A DNA stretch of 64,000 bases. It comes from Blastocatellia bacterium (GTDB lineage Bacteria > Acidobacteriota > Blastocatellia > Pyrinomonadales > Pyrinomonadaceae). The position numbers and the translations under genes are program-made. Position 1 is the stretch's first letter, and each line of letters begins with the position of its first letter. The notes beneath the pieces were generated by a model that was given only the letters and a program-made list of their open reading frames with translations, searched no databases and had not been told where the DNA came from. This document shows positions 26,290-35,300 of the stretch, piece after piece. The stretch covers positions 1-64,000 of the forward strand of contig JACCVY010000006.1 in assembly GCA_013697915.1 (NCBI GenBank), written 5' to 3'.

Positions 26290-26679
26290 TGTCCGACAAA
26301 CTTCAGGACTTATGTCCGATAAACTTCAGTTTGTCAGGATTCCATACCCCAGACACCACTACAAACTCAGATCAAGCTGATCGGGCTCACCTTTCCAAAA
26401 CCCGCGTAGCGGGCGAAAGCATAGAGCCTGGAGTGGAGCGAAGCGGAACCCCATGTTCCCGTCAGATAAGGAGACCGAGCGCGCGAAGCGTGCGATAGCG
26501 CAAAGGCGACAATTAATTCATGTGTCGCTGTCGCCCACTTCGCGGGCTCTTGCATCACATGTCAATGATCCTGGGGTTCCGCTTCGCTCCACCCCAGGCT
26601 TTATGCTGACGCCGCGCTTCGCGGGCTCAAGACAAACTGTTTATTGCCTTAATCAAGGTTTCCTAAAGTTTGTCGACAA
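26290..26679. repeat. Nested inverted-repeat element reaching into the amidase 3' end
   Basis: The 436-bp gap between the SPFH and amidase genes has no gene. The inner arms 26401-26453 and 26572-26625 pair over more than 50 nt with a core of GTGGAGCGAAGCGGAACCCC. The outer arms TGTCCGACAAACTTCAGG (about 26290-26308, with a second near-copy at 26313) and CCTAAAGTTTGTCGACA (26663-26679) also pair. The right outer arm supplies the last codons of the amidase gene. Confidence 0.7.
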
Positions 26680-28050
26680 TGGCGGCTTCCAGCCGCCCAA
26701 GGCCTCTTCCACAATTGCCGCGGCGGCCAGCACAGTCTGCTCTGCAAGAGGCCGGCCCACGATCTGAACGCCAATTGGCAATCCTTTCACCGAACGACCA
26801 GCCGGAATCGCCGCGGCCGGCAAATCAAAAACATTAAACGTTTGCGAATAACTGAACGCGCGAAAGGTACTGAACGTCTGCTCGCCAACCGTCAGCTTGT
26901 GCGTGCCGTGCGCATATGCCGGCGTCGCGCCTACAGGTGCAATAAGCAACGGCGTGTCTTTCATCCACTCGATCAACTCCGCACGCAGCCGGTCGCGTTC
27001 CCTCCACCAAATCATGTATTCGTGCCGCGGCGGCGGTTGTTCGTTGACCGCCTTTGCCAATCGCCGGCGCACAAAGTCTCCGCCCTGATCTTCGTGATCT
27101 TTGTAAATATTACGAAGTTGGACCACCGACGCGCATGAAAACAACTTAAGCCAAAGATCATGCCCGCGTTCTATCCCGGGCGGCCGAACTTCGCCAACCA
27201 ACAAACCAGCTTCCGACAACGCGCGCGCGGCGGTCTCAACTGCCAAACGAGTTTCGTTGGTAACCGGCGTGACACTATCGTCGGTGTACCAAGCTACTCG
27301 CTGCCCCGCTAGTTGATTAGTTTCAATCTTCCGCGTTGAGTTTCCGGACAACACACTGAAAAGTAAATCTAGATCTTCCACGCGCCGGGCCATGGGACCA
27401 ATCGACGACCCCAGTGCGTATGGACCAGTGTTCGGCGGAAACTGCCCGCCGCCCGGAACCTGGCCCACGGTTGGCTTCAAACCCACGATGCCGCAAAAGT
27501 GCGCGGGAATCCGAATTGAGCCGGCGAGATCGCTGCCCAATCCGCATGGCGACATGCAACTAGCAATCGCCGCGGCCTCGCCCCCGCTCGATCCGCCCGG
27601 CGTAAATGAAGCATCGTGCGGATGATTCGTCCGGCCGAAGACGCGATTTTCGGCTGTGTACTCCATTGCCAACTCTGCCGCGTTTGTCTTTCCGAGAACA
27701 ATGGCGCCGGCTTCTTTAAGTCTTCGCACCGCCGGCGCATCGCCCGCAGGAACAAAATCCGCGCGCATTAACGAGCCGCTGGTAGTTCTCAGTCCAGCCG
27801 TTTCGATTGTGTCTTTTATGGTTACCGGCAAGCCGTGCAAAGGCCCGAGCGCATCGCCACGCGTGACGGCGGTTTCCGCCTCACTGGCTCGCTCCATAAG
27901 ATCAGGCGCGAGCGTGACGATCGCATTAAGTTTGGGATTGAGTTGCGCGATTACGCCCACGTGAGCCTTCATTACTTCAACTGGCGACACGGAACGACCT
28001 GAAATGAGCCGAACCAGCGCGCTGGCAGAGTATGAAGTAAGTTCCGACAT
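26653..28050 (-). CDS. Amidase-signature family amidase
   Basis: A 465-aa enzyme of the GatA/amidase signature family. The catalytic Lys lies in GLPVTIKDTIET, the Gly/Ser-rich motif is TPGGSSGGEAAAIAS and the nucleophile Ser sits in LAGSIRIPAHFCGIVGLKP. It lacks GatB/GatC neighbours and is no closer to GatA than to other amidases, so aspartyl/glutamyl-tRNA amidation is unlikely. The last residues (TNFRKP) are encoded within the right arm of an inverted repeat. It is probably cytosolic, with no signal peptide seen. Confidence 0.88.
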   Translation of the reverse strand: MSELTSYSASALVRLISGRSVSPVEVMKAHVGVIAQLNPKLNAIVTLAPDLMERASEAETAVTRGDALGPLHGLPVTIKDTIETAGLRTTSGSLMRADFVPAGDAPAVRRLKEAGAIVLGKTNAAELAMEYTAENRVFGRTNHPHDASFTPGGSSGGEAAAIASCMSPCGLGSDLAGSIRIPAHFCGIVGLKPTVGQVPGGGQFPPNTGPYALGSSIGPMARRVEDLDLLFSVLSGNSTRKIETNQLAGQRVAWYTDDSVTPVTNETRLAVETAARALSEAGLLVGEVRPPGIERGHDLWLKLFSCASVVQLRNIYKDHEDQGGDFVRRRLAKAVNEQPPPRHEYMIWWRERDRLRAELIEWMKDTPLLIAPVGATPAYAHGTHKLTVGEQTFSTFRAFSYSQTFNVFDLPAAAIPAGRSVKGLPIGVQIVGRPLAEQTVLAAAAIVEEALGGWKPPLSTNFRKP

Positions 28051-28178
28051 GTTAGCGAGTTTGGCTTTTCCGAAAGTTGTTCATATAATTTCCCTGCTCT
28101 GAAAAAACTCGTTCACAACTTGCCTGAGTCAGGATCATCGATTTTGACTGCTGATCCAAAATCCAAAGGAGCGCGTTC

Positions 28179-28850
28179 GTGGGCGTGAAGTTGAGCAGGA
28201 CTTTTGTTCTGCGCAAACTCCATCAGTTGTCGGGTATTATGCCGCTCGGCATCTTTTTGTTGGAGCACTTTTATACCAACTCTAAAGCTCTTACCGGTCC
28301 GGCCGATTTCAATAACGCCGTCAAAGACCTGCAGTCGATTCCCTACATTCTATTTGTCGAAATCGGCGGAATCTTTATACCGCTCATCTACCACGCCGTC
28401 TACGGTCTGGTGATTACGATGGAAGCGAGGCCTAACAATCTTGCCTATCCGTACCCGCGCAACTGGTTTTATCTAATCCAGCGCATTACCGGCATGATTT
28501 TGTTTTTCTTTATCACATTTCACGTGCTCAATTTCAGATTTGGTTTGATTCCGGGGTTGAACACGATCTCGGTTGCCCATAGTCCGCAAATGGCTTTCGA
28601 TATTGTTTCGCGCGAGTTTCGCATTATTCCAATCTTTATCGTGTACATGATAGGCATCGCTGCAACCGTCTGGCATCTGGCAAATGGCATCTGGCTGTTC
28701 ATGGTCGATTGGGGCATCACTATCGGCGAGCGCGCGCAGCGATTGACCGGCTACGCTTGTATCGCGTTTGGAGTGGTACTGTTGCTGGTTGGCATTAACG
28801 CCGCGATTGCATTCATTCGTCCGGGCGGTTTGTTGGGAGGAATTCTTTAA
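28179..28850 (+). CDS. sdhC: Succinate dehydrogenase cytochrome b558 subunit
   Basis: Membrane anchor of a menaquinone-type succinate dehydrogenase. The 223-aa protein, starting at GTG, has five hydrophobic segments. Conserved His residues in LRKLHQLSG, LLEHFYTN, IYHAVYG, TFHVLNF and VWHLANG can supply four axial ligands for two haems b, as in the B. subtilis enzyme. There is no SdhD gene, consistent with the three-subunit type. sdhA starts 5 bp after the stop codon. Confidence 0.92.
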   Translation: MGVKLSRTFVLRKLHQLSGIMPLGIFLLEHFYTNSKALTGPADFNNAVKDLQSIPYILFVEIGGIFIPLIYHAVYGLVITMEARPNNLAYPYPRNWFYLIQRITGMILFFFITFHVLNFRFGLIPGLNTISVAHSPQMAFDIVSREFRIIPIFIVYMIGIAATVWHLANGIWLFMVDWGITIGERAQRLTGYACIAFGVVLLLVGINAAIAFIRPGGLLGGIL

Positions 28851-28854
28851 AGGC

Positions 28855-30699
28855 ATGGCGGAAGGCATCAAGATCGCAATCGTAGGTGGCGGCCTTGCCG
28901 GCCTGGCAGCAGCCATGCGCATTGCCGAAGCCGGACACTCCGTCGATCTTTTCTCTGTCGTCCCAGTGAAACGTTCGCATTCCGTTTGTGCGCAGGGCGG
29001 AATCAACGGCGCGGTCAACACCAAAGGCGAAGGCGATTCGACCTGGGAACACTTTGACGACACCGTTTATGGCGGCGATTTTCTTGCAAATCAACCGCCC
29101 GCAAAAGCCATGTGCGAGATGGCGCCGTCGATCATCTATTTGTTCGATCGCATGGGGGTTCCTTTCTCCCGCACTCCCGAAGGCTTGCTCGATTTTCGTC
29201 GCTTTGGCGGAACTAAACATCACCGCACGGCATTCGCCGGAGCCTCAACCGGCCAGCAACTTCTTTATGCTCTTGACGAGCAGGTGCGCCGTTATGAAGT
29301 CAACGGCAAAGTGCGGAAGTTTGAGCATTGGGAGATGTTGTCCCTTGTGCTCGACGAAGCGCAGGTGTGTCGTGGCTTGATTGCGATGAACCTGCAAACG
29401 CTCGAACTGAAGGCGTTTCCGGCAGACGCTGTGATTGCCGCGACTGGTGGTCCGGGATTGATCTTCGGCAAGTCCACCAATTCGATGGTTTGCACCGGCA
29501 GTGCGGTGGCTGCTTGTTATCAGCAGGGCGCGAAATACGCCAACGGCGAATTCATTCAGGTTCATCCCACGTCGATTCCCGGCGAAGATAAGTTGCGCCT
29601 AATGTCCGAATCAGCGCGCGGCGAAGGTGGCCGCGTTTGGGTGCCGCGCCAAGCTGGCGACACGCGCGCGCCTTCTTCAATTCCAGAAAAAGAGCGTTGG
29701 TATTTCCTCGAAGAAAAATATCCGGCTTACGGAAACCTGGTGCCGCGCGATATCGCGACGCGAGAAATTTTTCAGGTGTGCATCGAAGGCAAGGGCGTCG
29801 CGAGAGAAAACCAGGTCTATCTGGATGTAACTCACATCCCCGCCGAGACGCTCGATCGCAAGCTGGGCGCAATTCTCGAAATCTACGAGATGTTTGTGGG
29901 CGACGATCCGCGCCACGTGCCAATGCGAATTTTTCCAGGCGTGCATTACTCGATGGGCGGGCTGTGGGTGGATTATGAGCAGCGCACCAACATTCTCGGT
30001 TTGCTCGCCGCGGGTGAATGCGACTATTCGATTCACGGAGCGAATCGTCTCGGCGCGAATTCGCTGGTGAGTTGCGTTTACGGCGGCTTTATTGCTGCCC
30101 CGGCTGCGATCCAGTATGCGACCGGCGTCCAGCGCAACGGCTCGAATGGTTCGGGCGTTTACGATCAGGAGCTAAGAAAGCAACAGGAAATCAACGACGC
30201 GTTGATTAAGCAAAGGGGCAAAGAAAATCAGTACGTGCTTCATCAGGAAATGGGCAAGTGGATGACGGACAACGTCACGGTTGTGCGCTACAACGACAAG
30301 CTAAAGGAAACTGACAACAAGCTGCTGGAGTTGATGGATCGTTACAAACGCATTTCAATCAACGATTCAAATCTTTGGGCCACGATGGCTTTGCCGCATG
30401 CGCGACATCTCGACAACATGCTTGAACTGGCGCGCGTGATCACGCTTGGGGCGTTGAATCGCAACGAGTCGCGCGGCGCACACTACAAGCCCGACTTTCC
30501 CGAACGCGATGACGAGAACTTTTTGAAAACGACGATTGCCGAGTATTCAGGAGAAGGGCCGGTGCTTTCTTATGAAGCGGTTGACGTCTCGCTGATTCCG
30601 CCGCGCAAACGCGATTACAGCAAGGCGAAGCAGGAAAAGCAACCTGATCCGGCAGCGCCGCGGCCCAGCGCTCCAGCAGAAAAATCACGAGTTCAATGA
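28855..30699 (+). CDS. sdhA: Succinate dehydrogenase flavoprotein subunit
   Basis: Oxidises succinate to fumarate with covalent FAD. The start at 28855 (MAEGIKIAIVGGGLAGLAAA) has GGGAGG-type spacing upstream within the sdhC end; the track ORF adds 29 codons from sdhC. The likely flavin-His is in KRSHSVCAQGG. Further landmarks are RTAFAGASTGQQLL, FIQVHPTSIPG, SESARGEGGRVWVPR, HYSMGGLWVDY and SIHGANRLGANSL. The length is 614 aa with a polar C-terminal tail rich in Pro and Lys. It is the second gene of sdhCAB. Confidence 0.95.
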   Translation: MAEGIKIAIVGGGLAGLAAAMRIAEAGHSVDLFSVVPVKRSHSVCAQGGINGAVNTKGEGDSTWEHFDDTVYGGDFLANQPPAKAMCEMAPSIIYLFDRMGVPFSRTPEGLLDFRRFGGTKHHRTAFAGASTGQQLLYALDEQVRRYEVNGKVRKFEHWEMLSLVLDEAQVCRGLIAMNLQTLELKAFPADAVIAATGGPGLIFGKSTNSMVCTGSAVAACYQQGAKYANGEFIQVHPTSIPGEDKLRLMSESARGEGGRVWVPRQAGDTRAPSSIPEKERWYFLEEKYPAYGNLVPRDIATREIFQVCIEGKGVARENQVYLDVTHIPAETLDRKLGAILEIYEMFVGDDPRHVPMRIFPGVHYSMGGLWVDYEQRTNILGLLAAGECDYSIHGANRLGANSLVSCVYGGFIAAPAAIQYATGVQRNGSNGSGVYDQELRKQQEINDALIKQRGKENQYVLHQEMGKWMTDNVTVVRYNDKLKETDNKLLELMDRYKRISINDSNLWATMALPHARHLDNMLELARVITLGALNRNESRGAHYKPDFPERDDENFLKTTIAEYSGEGPVLSYEAVDVSLIPPRKRDYSKAKQEKQPDPAAPRPSAPAEKSRVQ

Positions 30700-30751
30700 C
30701 GTGGACTGGCAGTGGCGTTGAGAGCTTTTAGAAAAATGTTTCAAGAATGAG

Positions 30752-30840
30752 GGTCTCATGGTTGGGAAGGGCGGCTTGCCCCCGCCAAGCTTGAGCGGCA
30801 TTCCACGGGCGGGGGCAAGCCACCCTTCCCAACCATGAGA
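30752..30840. repeat. Inverted-repeat element, GGTTGGGAAGGG family, copy 2 (inside sdhCAB)
   Basis: The 33-nt arms 30752-30784 and 30808-30840 match with one mismatch, making this the best-preserved copy in the window. It lies between sdhA and sdhB. TCAAGAATGAG before it and CTTTGAATCTTGA after it extend the symmetry. Confidence 0.85.
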
Positions 30841-30906
30841 CTTTGAATCTTGAGTTTTTCTTTGAAGCTTTGAAGCTTTTGTGGCCCAATTAGAACTGAG
30901 TTAATT

Positions 30907-31692
30907 ATGTCCGCACACGCCGTCAATCAGAAGAAGAGCAATCGCGTCCCCCCGAAGACTGTCGAGATTCACATTCGCCGGCGCGCGAATCCCGACTCGC
31001 CTCAGTACTGGGAAGTCTTTGAGCTTCCTTATCGTCCGAACCTCAACATCATCTCGTGCTTGATGGAGATTCAGAAGAACCCGGTCACCAAAGAGGGCAA
31101 TCCAACCACGCCGCCTGTTTGGCAGATGAACTGTCTTGAGCAGGTTTGCGGAATTTGCACGATGGTCATCAATGGACGGGCGCGGCAATCCTGTTCTGCG
31201 CTGATCGACAATCTCGAACAACCGATCAAGCTTGAGCCCATGTCCAAGTTTCCCAACATTCGCGACCTGGTAGTCGATCGCTCGCAAATGTTTGATCATC
31301 TCAAGCAAGTTAATGCCTGGGTGGAACTCGACGGCACTCACGATCTCGGGCCGGGTCCGCGCATGGACCAGGAAGAAGTTCAAGAGCGTTATTCGTATTC
31401 ACGTTGCATGACGTGTGGCTGCTGTCTCGAAGCTTGTCCACAATATGAAGGCGACAATTATATTGGACCGCAGGCAATTGCCCAGGTTCGTCTATTCAAC
31501 ATGCATCCGAGCGGCAAGATGACCCGTGACGAGCGGCTGGAAGGAATCATGGGTGAAGACGGCATCACCAATTGCGGCAACGCACAAAACTGCGTCAAGG
31601 CTTGTCCCATGGGCATTCCGCTAACACGCGCGATTTACGAAGAGAACCGCGAGACGGTGGTGCACGGTTTGTTTGGCTGGCTAAAAAGTTAA
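30907..31692 (+). CDS. sdhB: Succinate dehydrogenase iron-sulfur subunit
   Basis: Electron-transfer subunit with three clusters. The [2Fe-2S] ligands are in NCLEQVCGICTMVIN and QSC; the [4Fe-4S] and [3Fe-4S] ligands are in CMTCGCCLEACPQYEG and CGNAQNCVKACPMGI. The 261 aa are of normal length. A 207-bp gap with an inverted repeat separates it from sdhA, unusual for an sdh operon, so it may rely on read-through or have its own promoter. No regulatory site is clear. Confidence 0.94.
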   Translation: MSAHAVNQKKSNRVPPKTVEIHIRRRANPDSPQYWEVFELPYRPNLNIISCLMEIQKNPVTKEGNPTTPPVWQMNCLEQVCGICTMVINGRARQSCSALIDNLEQPIKLEPMSKFPNIRDLVVDRSQMFDHLKQVNAWVELDGTHDLGPGPRMDQEEVQERYSYSRCMTCGCCLEACPQYEGDNYIGPQAIAQVRLFNMHPSGKMTRDERLEGIMGEDGITNCGNAQNCVKACPMGIPLTRAIYEENRETVVHGLFGWLKS

Positions 31693-31809
31693 ATTCGACT
31701 AACATTTTATTGACTTCCTGCCGATAGGTGGACTATTGTGCCTCCACAATACAAGGTTTGTTCGCCGCGAACTTCCTGCCGATGGCCGCTCTTTTATCAC
31801 GGGGGTTAC

Positions 31810-32277
31810 TTGTTCACTCAATTTCTTCGGCCATACCTCGCAGCTATAACTGTCATTTTATTAGCTCTATTAGTGTCTCCGTCTCTGCTTGCGCAGCGTC
31901 AAACGCCCGACAAAATATATACCCTTGCTGACGAAAAGAGGGCCCGGACGCCCGCGCAAAAGAAAATTGATTCACAATTGCTCTATGCAATTAAGCAACG
32001 GCGCGGCGAGACGCGAGGGGTACCCGAGTTGCGAATTGAACTCAAACTGGACGATCAAAAACGGGTTCTAGTGGACATCACCTCTTTGACGCCGTCAAAA
32101 GTGATTGCTCCAGTGAAGGAATTGGGTGGGTCAGTCATATCTGTTTCGCAACGATACCATACCCTCCGTGCGCTGTTGCCGCTCGATAAATTGGAACTTC
32201 TCGCTAGTGCCAAACAGGTTAGGTTCATTTCTCTCCCCGCTGAACCTGCCACACACGGTGCTGTGATAACGCACTAA
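31810..32277 (+). CDS. Secreted standalone protease-propeptide-like protein
   Basis: The track ORF begins at GTG 31738, but a TTG at 31810 behind CGGGGGTTAC gives a clean signal peptide (FLRPYLAAITVILLALLVSP, then LAQ). The mature part (about 125 aa) matches the N-terminal domain of the next gene: RTPAQKKIDSQLLYAIKQRRG against RTPEQNKIDSQLLYAIKMHRG, and KRVLVDITS against GRVVVDITG. In the next protein that domain precedes the peptidase domain, so it is propeptide- or I9-like. Here it ends right after the domain. It could be a dedicated inhibitor or foldase, or the remnant of a truncated duplicate. The start is uncertain. Confidence 0.65.
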   Translation: MFTQFLRPYLAAITVILLALLVSPSLLAQRQTPDKIYTLADEKRARTPAQKKIDSQLLYAIKQRRGETRGVPELRIELKLDDQKRVLVDITSLTPSKVIAPVKELGGSVISVSQRYHTLRALLPLDKLELLASAKQVRFISLPAEPATHGAVITH

Positions 32278-32388
32278 AAGTACAGCAATGTTCTAGATTT
32301 TTACGGCATGCTCTTCGGCTTTGAGCACGGGCATGCTCATTACTGCTCGCCTGGTTACAAAAAAGAATTTTCCTAAGGAGCTCACAAC

Positions 32389-35300
32389 ATGAAGAAGTCT
32401 CATGCCAGACAGTCCCGATTTAGTCCCAACGGTAAACAGCGGCGCCTAAGCCCGAGGTGGCCGCTGGTGCTTTTCCTCCTAACTGCCGCCACCCTGGTGA
32501 CGCTAGCCACGGGTGTTTTTCCAAACGCGGCCTTTTATGTTTCCGCCGCGGGTGACGGCGATGCCATCAGCGCCAGCGCCGCTCAGCAGATTCAAGCTCT
32601 GGTTGAAGAGAAGAGAAATCGCACGCCCGAGCAGAACAAGATTGATTCGCAACTCCTTTACGCGATCAAAATGCACCGCGGTCAACCTATAGCCACCGGA
32701 GTTCAATCACTTTCCGTGAACGTTGCTACGAACGACCAGGGCCGTGTGGTAGTCGACATCACCGGCAACATAAATCAGTCACTCCTACAAACGCTCACTA
32801 GCTATGGGGCTAAAATTTTGGTTTCAACGCCAAACTACAACAGCATCCGCGTGGAAGTGGCGTTGGACAGTCTTGAATCCATAGCGGCCTCGCCTGATGT
32901 CAATTTCATACAGGCGAAACAAGAGGCGATGACGTCGCGGAGTAACGCCGCCGTTGTAAGTACTCCAGCGGCTGGAAGATCTATTCGAAGTGATTTCCCC
33001 ATGCGGGCTGCACGCGTACGTGAGCGACTCACAAAAGCGCTGGCCCGTTATTCTCAGAAGGATTCTCCAATCGATCCCGGAGCGGGTACGAATGTCGGTC
33101 AACGCCAATCCGAAGGCGATATCACTCACCGCGCCAACATAGCCCGATCCAGATATGGAATAGATGGCACAGGTGTCAAGATTGGCGTGCTTTCAAATGG
33201 CGTGGTCAGTTTGGCGCAGGCGCAATCCACGGGTGATTTGCCGCCTGATGTGACGGTTTTGCCTGGCCAGGCGGGGACCGGTGATGAAGGTACAGCAATG
33301 CTCGAAATTGTTCATGACCTCGCTCCCGGTTCCAAGCTTTACTTTGCCACCGCTTTTTCCAGCATTACTAATTTCGCCGATAACATTAAAAAACTTCGCG
33401 CGGCGGGATGCGACATCATCGTCGACGACGTCTTCTACTTCGCTGAATCGGTGTTCCAGGACGGACAGGCGCCGGCCATAATATCGCCGACGAACGGCGG
33501 GGTGGTGACACAGGCTGTCAACGACGTTACGGCCAGCGGCGGGATGTACTTCTCGTCAGCAGGTAACGAAGGCAACCTCAACGACGGCACGGCCGGAGTC
33601 TTCGAGGGGAACTTCACAAACGGAGGCACGCTCGCACTAATCGGGGGCGCAGGCGCCGGACCGGTCCACGACTTCGATTCCACCGCGGCTGTCGCGCAGT
33701 TCGACCGCATCACGCTTGGTTCGGCAAACCCCATCACGCTTTTCTGGTCTGACCCGCTTGGCGGGTCGGCCAACGACTATGACTTGTACATTCTGAACAG
33801 CGCCGGCACCGCGGTTGTCGCGGCCTCGACGGGCACCCAGGACGGTAACGACGACCCCATCGAAATCGTGGGGGGCGGCGCCAACGTCACCAACAACCGC
33901 ATCGTGGTGGCCAAGTTCAATGGCGCCGATCGCTTCCTGCACGTCAACACCTTCCGCGGTCGCCTGCTCTTCGCAACCTTCGGACAGACGCACGGCCACT
34001 CGGCAGCGGCCGAGGCTTACAGCGTGGCGGCGACGCCTTCGGTCGGCCCGTTCCCAATGCCCTTCACTGCGGCGAACGTGGTCGAGACGTTCGAATCCGA
34101 CGGCCCGCGCAAGCTCTACTTCCAGCCCGACGGGACGCCCTACACGCCCGGTAACTTCCTTGCGGCGGGCGGCATCACGCGCCAGAAGCCGGACATTACC
34201 GCGGCTGATGGTGGAGTGGTCTCTGGAGTGGGCGGCTTTTCCAGTCCGTTTTTCGGTACGTCTGCGGCTGCACCGCATGCCGGCGCAATTGCGGCCCTGG
34301 TCAAGTCAGCCAATCTGAGCCTGACGCCGGCTCAAATTCGAACGGCTCTGATCGCCTCGGCTATTGACATCGAAACGCCAGGCGTTGATCGCGACTCGGG
34401 CGCCGGAATCATCATGGCCGACACAGCCGTTGCCGCAGCCGGCGCGACTGCGGTGGACCTCGAACTCGGCACCGTTACAGTCACGGAAGCCGCCGGCAAT
34501 GGCAATGTTTTTGTTGAGCCTGGCGAGAAGGGCTCGATCACGGTTCAGTTAAGAAACAACAGCGCCGTAACTCTTACGAACGTGACCGCGACACTTACAA
34601 CTACCACTCCCGGCGTGACGATTGTGCCGCCGGGCTCATCAGCCTATCCGGACATCGCACCCGGGGGCGGCACTGCGAACAACACCACTCCGTTTCAGTT
34701 CATCATCGGCAGCAGCGTTCCCTGTCCGACGACGATCCATTTCACTCTAACGGTTAGCCTGACAGGCACCTCGAGCCCGAGAGTGTTCAACTTCGACTAC
34801 GGGGTCCAGCGGAAGGCGACCATTAGCACCACGCTCGACACTGTAGCACCGGCAAACGGCGAGGGCTTCACGTCGACGACTGGACTTCAAACCGGACGTT
34901 TGGTGCGCACCGGGAACACCTCCCTCTGCGGTATAACCAAACCTAATCCGGGGATCAATGGTGCGGATGCGGCCATCGCACACCGGTACGACGCCTACAG
35001 GTTCCAAAATCCCAGCACGTCGCCTATCTGCATTACGGTCACGCTAACCACGTCGAACGCGGACGATCTAAAACTTCAGTCAGTCGCTTATGCACCCACG
35101 TTCGATCCGGCCCACATAAGTGACAATTACATCGGGGACATTGCTGGGAATGACGGAAGAGATTCCCGGTTCTACTCATTCACCGTACCCGCGCTCACGA
35201 CTTTCGTAGTGGTCGTAAACGAAATCACCGGAGGGGCCGGCGGCGGCACAGCTTACACGCTGGTAGTTGATGGGTTGCCTTGTGTAACTCCACCGCCGGC

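Noticed and set aside
26653-28050. Calling the amidase GatA
   Set aside because: No gatB or gatC nearby, and the amidase-signature motifs occur across many amidases.
33637-34278. 213-aa minus-strand ORF and the 167-aa plus-strand ORF at 33815-34318 inside the protease gene
   Set aside because: Both are shadows created by the GC-rich codons of the protease frame; they show Arg-rich, low-complexity composition and no motifs.
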